A stretch of 8,678 nt of DNA from DAOUAJ01 sp034433615. GTDB lineage: Bacteria > Chloroflexota > Anaerolineae > DUEN01. Position numbers and translations under genes: made by a program. The stretch covers positions 1 through 8,678 of the forward strand of contig DAOUAJ010000127.1 in NCBI GenBank assembly GCA_034433615.1. Direction: 5' to 3'. Below the pieces are notes generated by a model. The model was given only the letters and a program-made list of their open reading frames with translations. It did no database searches and was not told where the DNA came from. This document shows positions 6,456-8,678 of the stretch, piece by piece (positions within the stretch are counted from its first letter, which is position 1; every line of letters starts with the position of its first letter).

Positions 6456-6712
6456 ATGAAGCAACGAGCAAGGAGTTAAAGTAGGGATTGGGATCCTCCT
6501 CCCTCTGGCCCTCATCTGGAACTCCCTAGAGCAGCCAGGTTTTTAAGCTCCACTATGGTGGCAACTGCTTCACCTGCCACAATGTGGCCGGAGACGGCAC
6601 CTTTGAACTACTGACTGAGAAAGTGGAGACCAACGAAAAAGGGGTCCCGGAAACGGTGCCCATCCCTGGGGTCATTCCGCCCAGCGAAAGGCCGACGCCG
6701 CCAGCGGAGTAG
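6456..6712 (+). pseudogene. Remnant of a small membrane-anchored c-type cytochrome, broken by two frameshifts
   Basis: Three overlapping frames join into one sensible protein of about 84 aa. ATG 6456 (AAGG 7 nt upstream) gives the basic MKQRARS and then TAA. One base further, the frame from 6478 reads KVGIGILLPLALIWNSL, a membrane helix, and runs to PGF then TAA at 6542-6544. One base further again, the frame from 6545 reads KLHYGGNCFTCHNVAGDG with a CxxCH heme site (6566-6580), then a Pro/Glu-rich tail to the stop at 6710-6712. Each break is repaired by dropping one T before AA. No axial Met follows the heme site, so part of a normal cytochrome domain is missing even after repair. It could be a decayed gene, two assembly errors, or recoding; decay is favoured. 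It is the only candidate gene on the plus strand. Confidence 0.6.
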
Positions 6713-6833
6713 GGTGTGAACACTCACGACGCGGCAAGGAGGAGGGGGCAGCCCTTTAAGGGGGCCCTGAGAAGGGGGTAGCACCCTGCTTAACCGTGGG
6801 GCAGTCTCGAAAGCTGGGTTATTGCCCCCACCC
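6713..6833. other. GC-rich, non-coding stretch between the cytochrome remnant and the ileS 3' end
   Basis: No frame here looks like a real protein. The stretch has G-runs and short symmetric strings such as CCCTTTAAGGG, and two imperfect direct copies, AAGGGGGCCCTG and AAGGGGGtagcaCCCTG. It may be a degraded interspersed repeat or a termination zone between the convergent remnant and ileS. Confidence 0.4.
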
Positions 6834-6859
6834 CCGCCCCTCACAGGGGTAGGTTTTTT
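6834..6859 (+). terminator. Terminator-like hairpin with T-run, plus strand
   Basis: The stem CCCCT/AGGGG (6837-6841 and 6845-6849, loop CAC) can extend by CC/GG across a small internal loop, and is followed directly by six T (6854-6859). The T-run suits plus-strand transcription, that is, a transcript coming from the cytochrome remnant. On the minus strand there is no T-run after the stem, so it is a poor terminator for ileS. Confidence 0.5.
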
Positions 6860-6896
6860 CGACTTTTCATCACGGATGACATCGGCGACACTATGC

Positions 6897-8678
6897 TCAA
6901 TCCCGGCGCGCCGTCCGCTGCAGCCCCAATACCAGCCGATACCCGTCCACCACGTCCTCCTGCACAGCCTCCCCGGTCGGGCTGCTGGCCGCCGCCAGCG
7001 ACACGCTCAACGTCTCCTCTGAGATAAAGCCGGTGAAGGCCTGGATGGCAGCAGCCAGTTGCCCATCGGCTGCGTATTCTGTGACGATGCGATCCTCGAT
7101 GGCGAAGCCGGCCTCCTTACGCAGGTTCTGGATGCGGCGGATGACCTCTCGCGCCAGCCCCTCATGCACCAGTGGCTCGGTGAGCACGGTGTCCACGGCC
7201 ACAGTGATACCTTCGGCGGCGGCCACTGCGAAGCCGGTGCGCGGCGCGGTCTGGATGAGCACATCATCGGGGGCCAACTCCACGGCTTCCCCATCCACCG
7301 TCAGTACCAGCGGTTGCCCGGCGCGCAGCGTGCGCACGGCAGCCGGCCTGGCAGCCTGGGCCAACGCACGGCGCACGGCCGGGAACTGCTTGCCAAAGCG
7401 TGGCCCCAGCCGACGGTTATCGGGCAGCAGGCGATACTCCACCAGCTCCGCCTCTTCAGTGGTCACCTCTAACGTTTTCACGTTCAGTTCATCAGCGATA
7501 ACGTCCGTCAGGCGTAGCAGGCGATCGCGCTGGGCCGGGTCCGGCAGGACGACGAGGGCTCGCGCCAACGGCTGGCGCAGCTTAATATTGGCGTTGTTGC
7601 GGGCGCTGTGCCCCAACGTAACCACCTGACGGGCCAGCGCCATGTCGGCCAGCAGAGCCGCATCGGTGCCCTCGGCCAGGGGCTGCGGCCACTCCGTCAG
7701 GTGCACGCTGACCGGTGCTTTTGCGTCCACCGAGCGCACCAGGTTCTGGTACATCTCCTCCGTCAAGAACGGCATGAAGGGCGCCAACAGCCGGACAAGG
7801 GTGACCAGCACTCCGTAGAGCGTATCGAGCGCCACGGGGTCGCCATCCCAGAAGCGGCGGCGGGAGCGGCGTACGTACCAGTCGCTCAGATCGCTCACAA
7901 ACGTCTCCAAAGCCTGGGTAGCTCCAAAGGCATCGAAGTCCTCTAACCGCCCGGTGACGGTGTGGATCACCTCATTCAGGCGAGCCACGATCCAGCGGTC
8001 GAGGAGCTGGGTGCCCATCCGCGCGTCATTCCGAGCCGAATCTTCGAGGCGAGGAATCCCTGGCCTGACGGCCAGGCTTCGCCCCGAGGGGGCTCTGCCC
8101 GAGGGGACAGGTTCATCCAACGCAGGGCGAGATGCTTCGCTCGCAGACTCGCTCCCTGGCCTGACCGCCAGGACAGGCAGCATGACATCTGTTGCCATAG
8201 ATGGTTGGGCTTCCAACGCCTCCTGCCACGGCCTGGGCCGCCATTTCGGCGTCAGGCTGGCGTAGGTGGCAAAGAAGGCATAGACGTTCCACAGTGGCAA
8301 AACGAAGCGGCGGCGCACCTCGTCGGCCAGTTTGTAGCCGAAGAGCAAGTCAGCCTCTGGCCGGTGAGCGCAGAACATCCAACGCATCGTGTCTACGCCG
8401 ATGGTGTCAGCCGCCTCGTTGAACTCGATCATATTGCCCCAGGACTTGTGCATCTCCCGACCGTCCTCGGCCAGGAGGGTGGCGTATCCCAGCACCGTCA
8501 GGAAGGGGGGCTTGCGCTCCAACACCGTGCTCATGGCCAGCAGCGAATAAAACCAGTTGCGGAACTGACCGGGGAACGACTCGGTGATGAAGTCGGCCGG
8601 GAACCACTTCTCCCAATAGGCTCGATCAGTACGGTAACGCAACGTCGAGAACGAGACGATGCCGGCATCCAGCCACGG
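6897..8678 (-). CDS. ileS: Isoleucine--tRNA ligase, C-terminal 593 residues, N-terminal part outside the window
   Basis: This enzyme charges tRNA-Ile with isoleucine in the cytoplasm. The frame is open to the window edge, where PWLDAGIVSFSTL from the catalytic core is seen. It continues with FRNWFYSLLAMS and the KMSKS-loop region, here EMHKSWGN (about 8456-8433), then VDTMRWMF and LLFGY. The anticodon-binding helical domain begins at LLDRWIVARLNEVI and includes DWYVRRSRRRFW and LLAPFMPFLTEEMYQNL. The C-terminal domain with LVHEGLAREVIRRIQNLRKEAGF is typical of the eukaryote-like ileS2 type. Between YASLTPKW and LLDRW there is an in-frame stretch of about 54 residues (LAVRPG twice, PSGR twice) unlike any synthetase sequence I know, encoded by a repeat-like insert. 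The start lies outside the window. Confidence 0.93.
   Translation of the reverse strand, partial: PWLDAGIVSFSTLRYRTDRAYWEKWFPADFITESFPGQFRNWFYSLLAMSTVLERKPPFLTVLGYATLLAEDGREMHKSWGNMIEFNEAADTIGVDTMRWMFCAHRPEADLLFGYKLADEVRRRFVLPLWNVYAFFATYASLTPKWRPRPWQEALEAQPSMATDVMLPVLAVRPGSESASEASRPALDEPVPSGRAPSGRSLAVRPGIPRLEDSARNDARMGTQLLDRWIVARLNEVIHTVTGRLEDFDAFGATQALETFVSDLSDWYVRRSRRRFWDGDPVALDTLYGVLVTLVRLLAPFMPFLTEEMYQNLVRSVDAKAPVSVHLTEWPQPLAEGTDAALLADMALARQVVTLGHSARNNANIKLRQPLARALVVLPDPAQRDRLLRLTDVIADELNVKTLEVTTEEAELVEYRLLPDNRRLGPRFGKQFPAVRRALAQAARPAAVRTLRAGQPLVLTVDGEAVELAPDDVLIQTAPRTGFAVAAAEGITVAVDTVLTEPLVHEGLAREVIRRIQNLRKEAGFAIEDRIVTEYAADGQLAAAIQAFTGFISEETLSVSLAAASSPTGEAVQEDVVDGYRLVLGLQRTARRD
8025..8186. 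repeat. Interspersed-repeat-like insert, in frame within ileS
   Basis: The segment is bounded by GTCATTCCG (8025-8033) and, inverted at the other end, GTCATGCTG (8186-8178), a 7-of-9 terminal match. Inside are two copies, differing at one base, of an 18-bp hairpin CCTGGCCTGACSGCCAGG (8059-8076, 8155-8172), a duplicated CCCGAGGGG (8083-8091, 8098-8106), and GAGGCGAGGAATC and GATGCTTCGCTCGC strings. From memory these resemble the TCATTCCGAGC...GAGGAATC dispersed repeats of many environmental bacteria. With these limits it is 162 bp, a multiple of three, and keeps the ileS frame open. The exact ends are not certain. Confidence 0.6.

Noticed and set aside
6608..6844. Minus-strand open frame of 78 codons between DUF2007 and ileS
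   Set aside because: It lies antisense to the plus-strand cytochrome remnant and the GC-rich stretch; the product is low-complexity Gly/Pro/Arg with no recognisable motif or ribosome binding site.
6822..6849. G-quadruplex on the minus strand
   Set aside because: Only three long G-runs are adjacent; a fourth would need a distant run or two-layer stacking, so the case is weak.
7033..7629. Plus-strand open frame of 198 codons over ileS
   Set aside because: It is antisense to conserved ileS C-terminal sequence, and its composition is Ser/Arg/Ala-rich noise.

Overview
The window looks like a chromosomal segment of a high-GC, probably thermophilic or environmental Chloroflexota bacterium of the Anaerolineae/Caldilineae kind. 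This is an inference from the protein styles (a PD40 propeller protein, a cytochrome with a SHOCT-like tail, an ileS2-type synthetase) and from the many short interspersed repeats; no rRNA or other marker is present. All intact genes lie on the minus strand and are read from right to left.

Right end (8678 to 6897): the C-terminal 593 codons of an isoleucyl-tRNA synthetase. It carries an in-frame insert of about 160 bp that looks like a dispersed palindromic repeat. Positions 6371-6896 hold no intact minus-strand gene. They contain a good minus-strand promoter for the next two genes, a plus-strand remnant of a small membrane-anchored c-type cytochrome (CxxCH visible, reading frame broken twice), and a GC-rich structured stretch ending in a plus-strand terminator-like hairpin.

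Middle (6370 to 4341): a two-gene unit joined by an ATGA overlap. It encodes a DUF2007-like small protein and a secreted PD40 (TolB-like) propeller fused to an M15-type zinc peptidase domain.

Left (4240 to 1): a cytochrome c maturation (System I) operon with its own near-consensus promoter. The order is ccmE, a membrane-anchored di-heme cytochrome, ccmA, ccmB, and ccmC (cut by the window edge). CcmE carries Cys (CxxxY) in place of the usual heme-binding His. CcmA/B/C would form the heme-handling ABC module that loads heme onto CcmE, and the di-heme protein is a likely client of the machinery. ccmE/cytochrome and ccmA/ccmB overlap by 4 bp, while the other two junctions hold short tandem arrays of period 8 and period 7.

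The most unusual theme is small repeats in or against coding sequence: an in-frame insert in ileS, a repeat-derived N-terminus on CcmB, and tandem arrays just upstream of two ccm ribosome binding sites. This resembles, by analogy only, the Rickettsia palindromic elements that persist inside proteins.
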